The position numbers and the translations under genes were made by a program. The notes beneath the pieces are model-generated. The model was not told the DNA's origin. It worked only from the letters and a program-made list of their open reading frames with translations, and ran no database searches. Positions 1 to 7,353 of a stretch of DNA of 64,000 nucleotides are shown here, piece by piece; the stretch's first letter is position 1, and each line of letters opens with the position of its first letter. The stretch comes from Caulobacter sp. UNC358MFTsu5.1 (GTDB lineage Bacteria; Pseudomonadota; Alphaproteobacteria; Caulobacterales; Caulobacteraceae): NCBI RefSeq assembly GCF_000712075.1, contig NZ_JONW01000005.1, positions 191,001 through 255,000 on the forward strand. Reading direction: 5' to 3'.

Positions 1-72
1 GGCTCCGCGGCGCGGAATACGTAGGGTTGTAGTTTGACCATGGGTTCGCGTGCGGCCTCATGTCTGTAGCCA

Positions 73-573
73 GTGTCGAGTACAGCTTTGGTCAAACACG
101 CATCCGAGGACCTGGAGCGTCAGCGCCAGCTCCTGTCGAAAACCCTGAAACTGATCCGCGGCCTGCGCCACATGAGCGCGCGCGAAGTCGCCGCCGCCAT
201 GGGCCTGCCGCTGCGAAGCTACTACAGCTTCGAGGCCGGCCAGGGCCCGCTTGACATCGCCAAGATCTGGCGGTTCGCCGAGGCTGTCGACTGCGACCCG
301 GCCGGGATCATGGACGCCTTGATGCTCGGCTCGCCCGACCACGCCCTGCGCAGCATGGACAACAAGATCGCCTCCATCCAGCTGGCCTCGTTCCGGCGCT
401 TCAGCGACAAGGTCGGCGACCGCATGACCCACATCGGTCCCTCCACCCTGATCGAGGCGTTCAAGCGCCCGTTCGACAGCCTGGAGGAGTATCTGGACAA
501 GCGCGACGAGAGCACCGAGCGCTGGCTGGCGGAGAACCTGCCCAAGATCCTTCCGCCCGGCGACGGGACCTGA
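73..573 (+). CDS. XRE-like helix-turn-helix regulator
   Basis: This 166-residue protein is probably a DNA-binding transcriptional regulator. Residues of about 20-80 read as a lambda-repressor-type helix-turn-helix: the segment around MSAREVAAAMGL followed by SYYSFEAGQG has the spacing of XRE recognition helices. The C-terminal half (to residue 166) has no domain I recognise. The start is a GTG. The C-terminal end converges with and overlaps a minus-strand frame at 461-823. Neighbours to the right are regulators typical of integrative elements, so this may be an element-borne regulator, but that is inference. A host regulator is the alternative. Confidence 0.7.
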   Translation: MSSTALVKHASEDLERQRQLLSKTLKLIRGLRHMSAREVAAAMGLPLRSYYSFEAGQGPLDIAKIWRFAEAVDCDPAGIMDALMLGSPDHALRSMDNKIASIQLASFRRFSDKVGDRMTHIGPSTLIEAFKRPFDSLEEYLDKRDESTERWLAENLPKILPPGDGT

Positions 574-823
574 CGGGCGCGCGCCAGATCGCCACGGCAT
601 CGATATCGGAGGCGTCCGGATCGGTCGCTTCGCACAGGCCCCAATGGGCGGGCAGATCCTCGATCGCGCCCGACCCGACGCGCTCGTAGTCGGCGCGGTA
701 GCGGTCGTTGCGGCGCAGGAACTCCCAAGCCAGACGCGCCGCCGAAGGATCGATCGCCGGGGCCCGCGCCTGGCGAGGCGAGGGTCGCGAGGGGCCGGAA
801 GGGGCGACGCGGTGTTTGGCCAT
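461..823 (-). CDS. DUF6499-like small protein, possibly degraded
   Basis: The N-terminal half contains the signature ARLAWEFLRRNDRYRADYER, which I recognise as the DUF6499 motif found in small putative regulators of alphaproteobacterial integrative elements. The ATG at 823 fits. After about residue 85 the sequence becomes low-complexity and Arg/Pro/Ser-rich, and it overlaps the convergent XRE-like gene by 113 bp. The natural C-terminus may therefore have been lost and replaced by read-through. The gene lies just downstream of the DUF2285 gene on the same strand, which supports a shared origin. Confidence 0.45.
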   Translation of the reverse strand: MAKHRVAPSGPSRPSPRQARAPAIDPSAARLAWEFLRRNDRYRADYERVGSGAIEDLPAHWGLCEATDPDASDIDAVAIWRAPVRSRRRAEGSWAGSPPASARCSRRACPDTPPGCRTGA

Positions 824-958
824 GCCTGAATTGAGCGCCGATCCGCCTCGCCGGAAAATCGCCTCGGCGCCTGACCGGGCGACCAGCGGACAAATCCTCG
901 CCACCCGACCGGCTCGAGCCGAAATCACGTCCGGCCGTACCGGATTCGGGCACGTTTT

Positions 959-1867
959 CTACCAAAGCTGGCACAGACCGTGCAGCCAATCGGCCCCTCC
1001 GGCAGATGTCCCCAGGAAAGACCCGCCCAGCACGAGCAGGCACAGACCGCCCCCGCGCCAGGCGGCCGAGCGCCAGATCTCGACGACCTCGGGCTTATCC
1101 CCTCGGGCCGGCCGCAAGCCGCAGAGCGCGCGATAGCCGCCCGCGACGAGCCCCTCGGCGGCGCGCAGCAGGCGCTGGACCCGCATGCGCATGTAGTCCG
1201 AACGGCCGGCCCAATCATCGCGGACCCTCCCCGCGCCAAACAGCAGCATGGCGATGTCCCTCTGGCTGGCGCCGTGCGCCCGGGCGTCATGGGCCTGGAG
1301 GATCTGCGCCCACCGCTTGGCCTTGGGCGGCGAACGCCCTCCCGTCGACGGCAAACGGCCGGTGTCGCGCAGGGCCACGAGCAGCCGCAGGCTGGCCAGC
1401 GAGCCGACGCCGACGGAATGAGGCGGCAGCAGGTAGCGGCAGCGCACCGGCCCGGCCAGGACATCGCCCTCGGCGACCGCGAAGCGCAGGCGGCGCGGGC
1501 CGTCGCTGACCACCACATGCTGGCCGCCGTCGCTGGTGCGCACGACCAGGATTGCCAGGCCCGAGCCCAGCAGGTCCAGGGCGTCGCGATCACCCGCCGC
1601 CGAAGGCGACACGCTGAACACGGGCACCGAGGGATCGGCCTGCCAGCGCCAGATCACGGCCGGGATCGGATCGCCCTCGGGCCCGGTCCCGGCGAAACAG
1701 AGGTCGGGAACCTCGCCCCCGCGGTCCCCGTCCGCCCGCTCACCGGCGCCGGGCGCCATCCCTCGCCGGCCGAACTCCCAGGCCCACACCGCCGCGTCGG
1801 CGCCCAGCAAGGGACGGTAGGTCTCGGCCGTCCTCCAGGCCGGCGGGGGCGTTCGATCAGCCGGCAT
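959..1867 (-). CDS. DUF6499/DUF2285 domain protein (integrative-element regulator type)
   Basis: This 302-residue protein starts at the ATG at 1867. Near the N-terminus is a DUF6499-like stretch (RTAETYRPLLGADAAVWAWE). The C-terminal third, around QRDIAMLLFGAGRVRDDW and MRMRVQRLLRAAEGLVAGGY, matches the DUF2285 pattern. Proteins of this architecture are usually encoded beside AlpA-like and RepA-like genes in integrative and conjugative elements, where they are thought to regulate transcription. Here the partner genes are the small DUF2285 gene at 2051 and the HTH gene at 2514. No relaxase or conjugation gene is visible, so the element looks like a remnant. Confidence 0.65.
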   Translation of the reverse strand: MPADRTPPPAWRTAETYRPLLGADAAVWAWEFGRRGMAPGAGERADGDRGGEVPDLCFAGTGPEGDPIPAVIWRWQADPSVPVFSVSPSAAGDRDALDLLGSGLAILVVRTSDGGQHVVVSDGPRRLRFAVAEGDVLAGPVRCRYLLPPHSVGVGSLASLRLLVALRDTGRLPSTGGRSPPKAKRWAQILQAHDARAHGASQRDIAMLLFGAGRVRDDWAGRSDYMRMRVQRLLRAAEGLVAGGYRALCGLRPARGDKPEVVEIWRSAAWRGGGLCLLVLGGSFLGTSAGGADWLHGLCQLW

Positions 1868-2050
1868 GGGACCTGCGCGTCGTAAGCTCACGCAAAGTCT
1901 GATCAGCCTTGTTGGCCGAGTCGAGATCGACAGGGCGGCGCGAGCGGTTGCGCGCCGGCCGCAAGCGGGCCATTCATCTCCCGTCGTGGTCGCCGTCGGC
2001 CTGCGACCTTCGGTCGTGGACGGCCAGGCCCAGCGTTGGATGGAGGAGGC

Positions 2051-2323
2051 ATGCCGCCCGTGCTCGACCCTCAGATCGCCGACGCGGCGCCCTGGTCGGA
2101 GACCCTGACGGACTACGATCTGGCCCACCTGGTGGTCTATCTGCGCCTGCTCGACGCCGAGCGCGAGGGCGCCGATTGGCGCGAAGCGGCGCGGCTCATC
2201 CTGGGACGCGGCGCCGATGTGGACGAGGCTTCGGCGCAGCGCTGTTGGGAGACCCACCTCAAGCGGGCCGAATGGATGACCGTCACCGGCTACAAGGACC
2301 TGCTGGCGGCGAGGCGAGGCTAG
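2051..2323 (+). CDS. Small DUF2285 domain protein
   Basis: This 90-residue protein is almost entirely one DUF2285 domain, with the diagnostic pattern EAARLILG near the middle and CWETHLKRAEWMTVTGYKDL at the end. I chose the ATG at 2051 because GGAGGAGG lies immediately upstream; an in-frame ATG at 2036 has no comparable site. It is divergent from the larger DUF2285 gene and 190 bp upstream of the AlpA-like gene. This is the usual order in alphaproteobacterial integrative elements. Its molecular role is not established. Confidence 0.7.
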   Translation: MPPVLDPQIADAAPWSETLTDYDLAHLVVYLRLLDAEREGADWREAARLILGRGADVDEASAQRCWETHLKRAEWMTVTGYKDLLAARRG

Positions 2324-2513
2324 GCCCGCGCGGCGACATCGCCAACCTGCCGTCTGGAACCCCGTGGCCGCCGCTTGGGCCGCTCAAGGGCTGTTGGGCC
2401 CGCACGTTCCTTGCGGGCGACAGCCGTGTCGCCAAGGTGAAGGGCCGTGAACCCGAAGGAACAGGCGGCCGTCTTTGCCGACGCCCGCCGGACGCGAACG
2501 AGGGAGCCGAGCC

Positions 2514-2774
2514 GTGGCCGACGAGAAGTTCCTCACCACCGACGAGGTCGCCAAACGCTATCGCGGCGAGGTGTCTGTCGGCACTCTGGAAAACTGGCGC
2601 GCCCAACGGATCGGGCCGGCCTTCGTCAAGGTCGGCAAGGCGGTGCTCTATCCGATCGAGGAACTGGACGCCTGGGACCAGCGCAACCTGGTGGCCTGCG
2701 ATGACGCCAGGGTGGTGGGCCGACGGCGGCGGCGGTCCGAGGTCCCGCCGCCGCCGCCGCGCGCCTTGAGGTGA
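2514..2774 (+). CDS. AlpA/MerR-like helix-turn-helix protein
   Basis: This 86-residue protein starts at GTG 2514, behind a GGGAG site. Residues 5-60 form a winged-helix excisionase/AlpA-type domain: FLTTDEVAKRY, then VSVGTLENWRAQRIGPAFVK, then VGKAVLYPIEELDAWD. Such proteins control excision or transcription of phage-like and conjugative elements. The C-terminus is a basic, proline-rich tail (RRRRR, PPPPP) coded by GC-only repeats and may be read-through. It stands alone; repA and parA, which normally follow in intact elements, are absent. Confidence 0.7.
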   Translation: MADEKFLTTDEVAKRYRGEVSVGTLENWRAQRIGPAFVKVGKAVLYPIEELDAWDQRNLVACDDARVVGRRRRRSEVPPPPPRALR

Positions 2775-2835
2775 GCGCCCGGCGTCGAGCCGGGCCCGGC
2801 GCCATCGCCCATTCCGTTCGACGGGCCCAACCTCG

Positions 2836-2896
2836 CCCGCACGGCGACGAATGCCGTGCGGGCCTCTCCGGGTCCTTGGCGCGACGCCAAGGACCC
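2836..2896. terminator. Two consecutive perfect hairpins
   Basis: Two inverted repeats follow each other between the AlpA-like gene and the convergent receptor remnant: CCCGCACGGC (2836-2845) with GCCGTGCGGG (2853-2862), then GGGTCCTTGGC (2870-2880) with GCCAAGGACCC (2886-2896). Neither is followed by a T run, so a bidirectional terminator or a palindromic repeat element are both possible. Confidence 0.4.
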
Positions 2897-2937
2897 GGGA
2901 TTTCGGATCGCGCCGGGGGCCTTGGCCGCGGCGGCGA

Positions 2938-3303
2938 CTAAAGGACGTGCTTGAAGGACACGCCCAGGAAATAGCGGCGACCAAACACCTCGTATCGGCC
3001 CGTCCGCTCCTTGTAACCGTTGTAGGTCTGGAACGGCGCGTCGGTGAGGTTGTCGGCCTGGAACCGAAGGCTCACGCCCTTGAGCGGCGAGGTGTCGGCG
3101 AAGTTATAGGACGCGGAAAAATCGACCAGGGCGTCGCCCTTGTTGAAGGTGATCAGATTCTGGCCGCCGATGTTGATGGCGTAGTCGGAGCGGGTGCGAT
3201 AGTCGACGAGCGCCTCGAAGCCGCTCTTGTAGTAGTAGACGCCCGCCGCGCCGACCTTCTTGGAAAGGCCCGGCAGCGGAATGTCGCCGATGGCCGAACC
3301 TGG
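2938..3303 (-). pseudogene. TonB-dependent receptor, C-terminal fragment
   Basis: Reading the minus strand from about 3303 to the TAG at 2938 gives roughly 120 residues that end in the typical outer-membrane barrel finish of TonB-dependent receptors. This includes FQADNLTDAPFQTYNGYKER, then YEVFGRRYFLGVSF and a short tail. Upstream of about 3303 the receptor pattern stops and no start codon fits, so the plug and most of the barrel are missing. The truncation point coincides with the left edge of the RHS island. The remnant cannot make a functional receptor. Confidence 0.75.
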
Positions 3304-3311
3304 ATGCGGGG

Positions 3312-4004
3312 TTGCTGTTGAGCGCGCGATCCGATCGGCCGACGACGGCCGGCTTCGACTACGAGCAGGTCGTGGGGCGCTTGCTGGAGCATAACGGCTG
3401 GAAGGTCACCAGCACGCCGACGCCTCCAGGTGCATTTAGCAGAGAAAGCGATTTTCGCGTCGAGGGAAGGGGCTTTGGCCTAGATGTGGAGGCCAGGCTG
3501 CCAGGCAAACGCCGGCCGACGGCGCTGTTCGATCTGCCGTCCGATCTGAAGATCAACGTTGCCGATGGGCTGGTGGTCAGTGAGAGCGCCGAGCCTGGTC
3601 CGATCCTGGAAACCCTCTGCCAGGACGGGAAATTACTGGTGAACCTGCAGGACCTGCGCTGGCTCGACGCCGAAGCCAACAGCTTGTGGATCATCGTCGC
3701 GCATCAGGCTCGCCGACTGCTGCGTGGCTTGAGCGGACGCGCGCGCTCCCTCTATTTCCGGGCCTTAGCCCAATCGGCGATCGACGCTAACCGCGTCGAC
3801 GCCCCCGATCGTAAAGTCTTCATCCAAAGCCTGGGTCCCGTCGAGGCTTGGGGGATCGCCCTAGAGGCCTTCGGCGACGATCACGTGGTCCTCGAGGTCT
3901 CCCTGGCCTACGATCCCGCTGCGCCGCAGGACGCCGCCAAGACGTTCTTCCTGAGCGTGGACCCTGGAGGGCCATCCATTCACGTCCCGTCGTTGCCCAC
4001 TTAG
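3312..4004 (+). CDS. Unrecognised protein at island edge
   Basis: This open frame is about 230 residues. The N-terminal third (FDYEQVVGRLLEHNGWKV, then ESDFRV and GFGLDVEARLP) faintly resembles PD-(D/E)XK endonuclease-like folds, but the expected E-x-K reads E-A-R, so a catalytic role is doubtful. The rest (LVNLQDLRWLDAEANSLWII and VEAWGIALEAFGDDHVV) has no known signature. Only TTG codons are available as starts, and the frame begins within 10 bp of the break in the TonB receptor. Its 5' end may therefore also have been cut when the island formed. Confidence 0.5.
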   Translation: MLLSARSDRPTTAGFDYEQVVGRLLEHNGWKVTSTPTPPGAFSRESDFRVEGRGFGLDVEARLPGKRRPTALFDLPSDLKINVADGLVVSESAEPGPILETLCQDGKLLVNLQDLRWLDAEANSLWIIVAHQARRLLRGLSGRARSLYFRALAQSAIDANRVDAPDRKVFIQSLGPVEAWGIALEAFGDDHVVLEVSLAYDPAAPQDAAKTFFLSVDPGGPSIHVPSLPT

Positions 4005-4011
4005 AGGGCGG

Positions 4012-4180
4012 TGGCGTACGCGTAGTTCTCAGTTCCGACCGCCTCTGCGCACCTACGCCCAAGTACGCAACGGCCCCGGGAAGGTGCCGTTTGGCCGCAC
4101 TCAGTACGCCGCGAGCCGCGTACCCCTGGGGCCGGCGCTCATTTCGCAACCGGGCCGTCGCAACGTCCGCAAAGGGTGGA
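4012..4180 (+). repeat. Dispersed ~170-bp repeat, copy A
   Basis: This is copy A of a repeat found four times in the RHS island (others near 6719, 12055 and 13363). Shared stretches include GTAGTTCTCAGTT, CACCTACGCCCAAGTACGCA, GGTGCCGTTTGGCCGCACTC and GTCCGCAAAGGGTGG. Copy A is inverted relative to the other three. It occupies most of the gap between the genes at 3312 and 4261. No transposase is nearby. Confidence 0.75.
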
Positions 4181-4260
4181 TTGCGGCCCTCTCCGCTTGA
4201 TCTATAGACAGCTATTTCTACAACTGTAATTCTTCATTCTCGGCTGCGCTGGAGAAGGTG

Positions 4261-4599
4261 ATGCGGTTTGTCGTTCTACCTTTCGCGGCGCTCGCTGCCG
4301 TAGCGATCTCGTCAGATATAGAAGCCGCTCAGCGCCTCGCGCCCTCTGCGTGGACCGCGAAACCCGGCGCTGCTGACTTTGCCCGGTGCATGCCGGGAAG
4401 CACGGACATTCGACCCGGCGAAGCGCTTCTGATCTGCAAAGTTCAGAAGGATGGGCACCTCACCGATTGCAGCGCACGCTCAAGCAGAGACCCGCGGCTC
4501 GAAGAGTGGGCGCTTTGTGTATCCACGGAATTCAGGACTTCGCATCGCCGACAAGGCCAAAGCGTGGAAATTCCATTGCGCTGGGCTTCGCCCGATTGA
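4261..4599 (+). CDS. Small secreted protein with TonB-C-like domain
   Basis: This 112-residue protein starts at ATG 4261, behind GGAGAAGG. Residues 1-22 are a signal peptide (hydrophobic core FVVLPFAALAAVAIS, likely cleaved after the Ala-rich stretch). The mature part (GEALLICKVQKDGHLTDC, then LEEWALCVSTEFR and VEIPLRWASP) follows the layout of TonB C-terminal-like domains in small periplasmic caulobacterial proteins. It has no transmembrane anchor or proline linker, so it is not an energy transducer. Its location in the RHS island makes it a possible periplasmic immunity protein, but that is inference. Confidence 0.6.
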   Translation: MRFVVLPFAALAAVAISSDIEAAQRLAPSAWTAKPGAADFARCMPGSTDIRPGEALLICKVQKDGHLTDCSARSSRDPRLEEWALCVSTEFRTSHRRQGQSVEIPLRWASPD

Positions 4600-4720
4600 T
4601 TGTCCGTTCTGGGTCGGGAAGAGAAATTGGGTCCGTGCCGAAAACCGGACCTTAGCCAACTGGGGCGACGCGGTGTCGGCCGGCTCAATGTCCAGTTTCG
4701 GGCGGGTCGCTGAGTTCCGC

Positions 4721-4850
4721 TTCCGACCCATCTCCGCCGTTCGATAGGTCTGCTATAGAGAGCGTGTCGCTACCTAAAACGGGCGTGACTACGGCTTCGC
4801 CCCCCGAGGGATACGACCGGGCGCTCCCAATGTGAGTTGGGAGCGCCTTG
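4721..4850 (+). repeat. ~130-bp repeat ending in strong hairpin, copy 1
   Basis: This segment recurs at 13215-13352 with the same orientation and order: CGACCCATCTCCG, GGTCTGCTATA, AAAACGGGCG, CTACGGCTTCGCCCCCCGAG, then an 11-bp perfect stem. Here the stem is GGCGCTCCCAA (4820-4830) with TTGGGAGCGCC (4837-4847), followed by TT. It could act as a terminator. The remainder of 4600-4720 holds only a short stretch (about 4612-4660, GGGTCGGG to AAACCGGACCTT) that recurs near 12640-12690. Confidence 0.7.
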
Positions 4851-4901
4851 ATCGCGCCTTCGACCCTTGCTGACATTGCGAGGGCCGTACATCCTTGCTG
4901 G

Positions 4902-5204
4902 ATGACCTACTCCGCTGAAGTCTTGCGCACGGCACATCGACACTCGTCCAAGCATCGACGGGTCATTGAAGCCAGTGACGTTTGCGGCTGTTTTTATTGC
5001 CTGGAGACGTTCGGGCCAGCGGAGATTGAACGTTGGCTCAACGAAGGCACTGGCACAGCCATTTGCCCGCACTGCCAAATCGACTCAGTGCTCGGATCGG
5101 CATCTGGCCTTCCCGTAGAAGATCCCGACTTCCTGCGCGAAATGAACAATCACTGGTTCGGATATCTAGGATCCAGCGACGGCCGCGCGGCCGTCGAGCT
5201 CTAG
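4902..5204 (+). CDS. Small cysteine-rich cytoplasmic protein (putative zinc binder)
   Basis: This 100-residue protein starts at ATG 4902. It has two CxxC knuckles, CFYC (about residue 31) and CPHC (about residue 57), consistent with one structural zinc site. The body HRRVIEASDVCG ... FGPAEIERWLNEGTGTAIC ... LPVEDPDFLREMNNHWFG belongs to a family usually annotated only as cytoplasmic protein, which I have seen next to polymorphic toxin loci. There is no signal peptide. As one of several unrelated short genes beside the RHS gene it is a candidate orphan immunity protein. An in-frame TTG at 4848 is unlikely to be the start because it lies at the hairpin. Confidence 0.65.
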   Translation: MTYSAEVLRTAHRHSSKHRRVIEASDVCGCFYCLETFGPAEIERWLNEGTGTAICPHCQIDSVLGSASGLPVEDPDFLREMNNHWFGYLGSSDGRAAVEL

Positions 5205-5237
5205 GGTCAGGTGGACGAATTGCACAGGGCGGACGTC

Positions 5238-5429
5238 ATGCCGAAGTACAAAGTCGAATGGGACTTCGGTGACCAGAAAGTCCGACTTGGCACGTTGATC
5301 TTCAACGATGACGAGGCCGCCGTCTCAGAGGTGGCTGAGCTCTGTCGGCGCGAAGGAGTGGGCGCTACGATCACACGACCTGATCGCAAGCTCACTGTAG
5401 CGAGCATTGTCCGCCCGAACTTCCGCTAA
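5238..5429 (+). CDS. Small hypothetical protein
   Basis: This 63-residue protein begins MPKYKVEWDFGDQKVRLGTL and ends near IVRPNFR. It contains alternating charged and hydrophobic residues suggesting a small alpha/beta fold, and has no known domain. The ATG at 5238 gives the most protein-like N-terminus; a GTG at 5211 would add nine residues. It follows the cysteine-rich gene by 33 bp and is probably co-transcribed with it. The function is unknown. Confidence 0.5.
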   Translation: MPKYKVEWDFGDQKVRLGTLIFNDDEAAVSEVAELCRREGVGATITRPDRKLTVASIVRPNFR

Positions 5430-5528
5430 CCACCCCGAACCGAAGTTGGGAAGGTCCGTAGGGCGGCAACGCGCCGAATGTCGAAATGCTGGCGCGATGC
5501 TCCCGGCGATGAACGAATCAATCTGTCA

Positions 5529-6146
5529 TCAAGTCTGCCCATTGCCCTGGAAAAACGGTCTGGACGATATGGCCCCGCCTTTCAGCGCCTTCTCGGCGCT
5601 CCTGCGGAGTGTTTCGTCGGAAACCTTTCCCGCGAGGTCGGCGGCGAGGTTGGCATCTCTTCCCAGCAAAAGCCGAATGACACCTTGGAAATTGCGCCTC
5701 TGCCGCCAGTTCAGCACTGGCTCGGATGCTATGACCAGTTCGTCCAGGACCGGCGCCCAAACCACCTTGTCGTAGGGAAGTGCGGCCTGAAAGAGCAGCA
5801 TCAGCGCCTCTGACCGGCTGCCTAGGTTTTCGATCCGGCGCGCGAGCGGAAGCGTCCGCCGAGCGATGGCGGTCGCCGTGGCGCCTCTTTCCAGCAAAGC
5901 GCGGACAGGCCACGCGCTGGCGCCGACCGTTTGATACGGGTCGCTGGCGCGCAACGCGACGTCGGCTGCTTCTTGGAGGATCTCGGCGAATTTCGCGTCC
6001 CTCCAGTATCGTCCCACCCAAGATAGGGCCTGGCTGCAGAACCATGGGTCCGAGATATGTCGGGCGATCTTCAGGGCCTCGGCCGGCTCGGCCTCGCATA
6101 GTCGCTGCACTTGGTTACGCATCTGGCTGGGTTGCAAGGCGGGCAT
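5529..6146 (-). CDS. Helical-repeat hypothetical protein
   Basis: This is a 205-residue, almost all-helical protein built from short repeats such as AEALKIARHISDPWFCSQAL, FAEILQEAADVALRASDPYQ and LRRSAEKALKGG. The pattern suggests a TPR- or HEAT-like solenoid. There is no signal peptide or membrane segment. It lies on the minus strand between plus-strand genes of the island, consistent with independent insertion of cassettes. It may be an orphan immunity protein; nothing in the sequence proves this. Confidence 0.6.
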   Translation of the reverse strand: MPALQPSQMRNQVQRLCEAEPAEALKIARHISDPWFCSQALSWVGRYWRDAKFAEILQEAADVALRASDPYQTVGASAWPVRALLERGATATAIARRTLPLARRIENLGSRSEALMLLFQAALPYDKVVWAPVLDELVIASEPVLNWRQRRNFQGVIRLLLGRDANLAADLAGKVSDETLRRSAEKALKGGAISSRPFFQGNGQT

Positions 6147-6368
6147 CGACGGTCCGAAGTGACTTCAATCGGTGGTTATGGAGAAGGTTGACGCTCGCGA
6201 GCTTAAGGTCGGGTTTCCACCCACTTCTGAAGTTCGCGGCGTCGGCTTATCGACCGTCTTATCGCACGAAGCCGCAACGAGCAGAGAACGGAAGAGGGTG
6301 ATGGGCTGCTTACGACCCTTGTCGGACTCTTTGACGCTGTGTGATGTGAGACGCAATCAATCAACGGA

Positions 6369-6695
6369 ATGCGGCTGACAGCTATGACACCCGACGACTG
6401 GTACGATCACGATGCTCTGATTGAGGAGGTGATGATCGACGTCCCTAATCGCAGGGTCTCGATACGAGGGGCGTCGTACGCGGGGCCAGAAGCGGCTGCC
6501 CGCAGCCCTTTCACTATCCTATTCGTAGACGTGAATACCGTCACCACGGTCGCCGACATGGTCGAGCTGACGGCGAACACCTTCGCGGGCCATGTCAATC
6601 ACGCAAAGCTCGCGAACGGGCCCGGCACATCGCACCTCTATCTGGTGGAGGGACATCTGTCCGTGACCTCTCAGAGTGCGCCGCGCTTCGTCTAA
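6369..6695 (+). CDS. Hypothetical protein, candidate immunity protein
   Basis: This protein has 108 residues if it starts at 6369, or 103 from the ATG at 6384. The sequence is acidic at the start (DDWYDHDALIEEVMID) and then beta-rich (RRVSIRGASY, FTILFVDVNTVTTVADM, LYLVEGHLSVTS), resembling small ligand-binding immunity folds in size and composition. I do not recognise a family. Repeat copy B begins 24 bp after its stop codon. Confidence 0.55.
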   Translation: MRLTAMTPDDWYDHDALIEEVMIDVPNRRVSIRGASYAGPEAAARSPFTILFVDVNTVTTVADMVELTANTFAGHVNHAKLANGPGTSHLYLVEGHLSVTSQSAPRFV

Positions 6696-6718
6696 ATTGG
6701 CGAGCGAAAGGTCTGTAA

Positions 6719-6888
6719 ACCACCCTTTGCAGACGTTGCGACGGCCCGGTTGCGAAGTGAGCGCCGGACCCAGGGGCACGCGGCTCGCGGCGTACTGAGC
6801 GCGGTCAAACGGTACCTTCCCGGGGTCGTTGCGCACTTGGGCGTAGGTGCGCTGAGGCGGTAGAAACTGAGAACTACGCCTAAGCAAT
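6719..6888 (-). repeat. Dispersed ~170-bp repeat, copy B
   Basis: This is copy B of the repeat family described at 4012, in the opposite orientation. It runs from CACCCTTTGCAGACGTTGCG through GCGCACTTGGGCGTAGGTGC to CTGAGAACTACGCC. It fills most of the 298-bp gap between the genes at 6369 and 6994. Confidence 0.75.
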
Positions 6889-6993
6889 GGCCCTTTGAGA
6901 TGCTTGCGCCTGAACTGGACACATTGAAGGTCGGCAACGGTTAGGGGCGTCGACAAGCCGTTCTGGAACGTCAGACAGGAATTCGCTCTCGCA

Positions 6994-7347
6994 TCACTGC
7001 GGCCTAGTGTCGATGCGCGATTCCACCACCTCCTGCCCCGGCCTTTGCCAGCACATAAACGATATCTCTGAACCTTCTCCAGATTCATCCTTCTGGATAT
7101 AGGTCATACGAATTATATTTCCCCACACAGCACTGGCGCTGTACGAAATGCTTTTCGGATTAGCTTGGGCGTGGTGCAAATATCGCTCTACGATGACCTT
7201 ACAGCGCGAAAATCCAAGCTCTTCACCCGACATTTTCTTCTCGCCTGACCCATCTGGAAAGGGCTTCTGATCCATGGCTAAAGTTCCATTCAGCTGAAGC
7301 GAGACCACGACGACCGTCAAAGCCAAAATGCCCGCTCGCCGCGACAC
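6994..7347 (-). CDS. Secreted small protein downstream of RHS gene (candidate immunity)
   Basis: This 117-residue protein has a signal peptide (ILALTVVVVSLQLNGTLA, about residues 7-24). The mature region contains SGEELGFSRCKVIVERYLHH and a beta-rich end (IIRMTYIQKDES, ISFMCWQRPGQEV) with two cysteines that could pair in the periplasm. It starts six bases after the RHS stop codon on the same strand, which is the classic position of an immunity gene. Because the RHS protein is itself exported, a periplasmic immunity protein would make sense. No family is recognised. Confidence 0.65.
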   Translation of the reverse strand: MSRRAGILALTVVVVSLQLNGTLAMDQKPFPDGSGEKKMSGEELGFSRCKVIVERYLHHAQANPKSISYSASAVWGNIIRMTYIQKDESGEGSEISFMCWQRPGQEVVESRIDTRPQ

Positions 7348-7353
7348 AACGAT

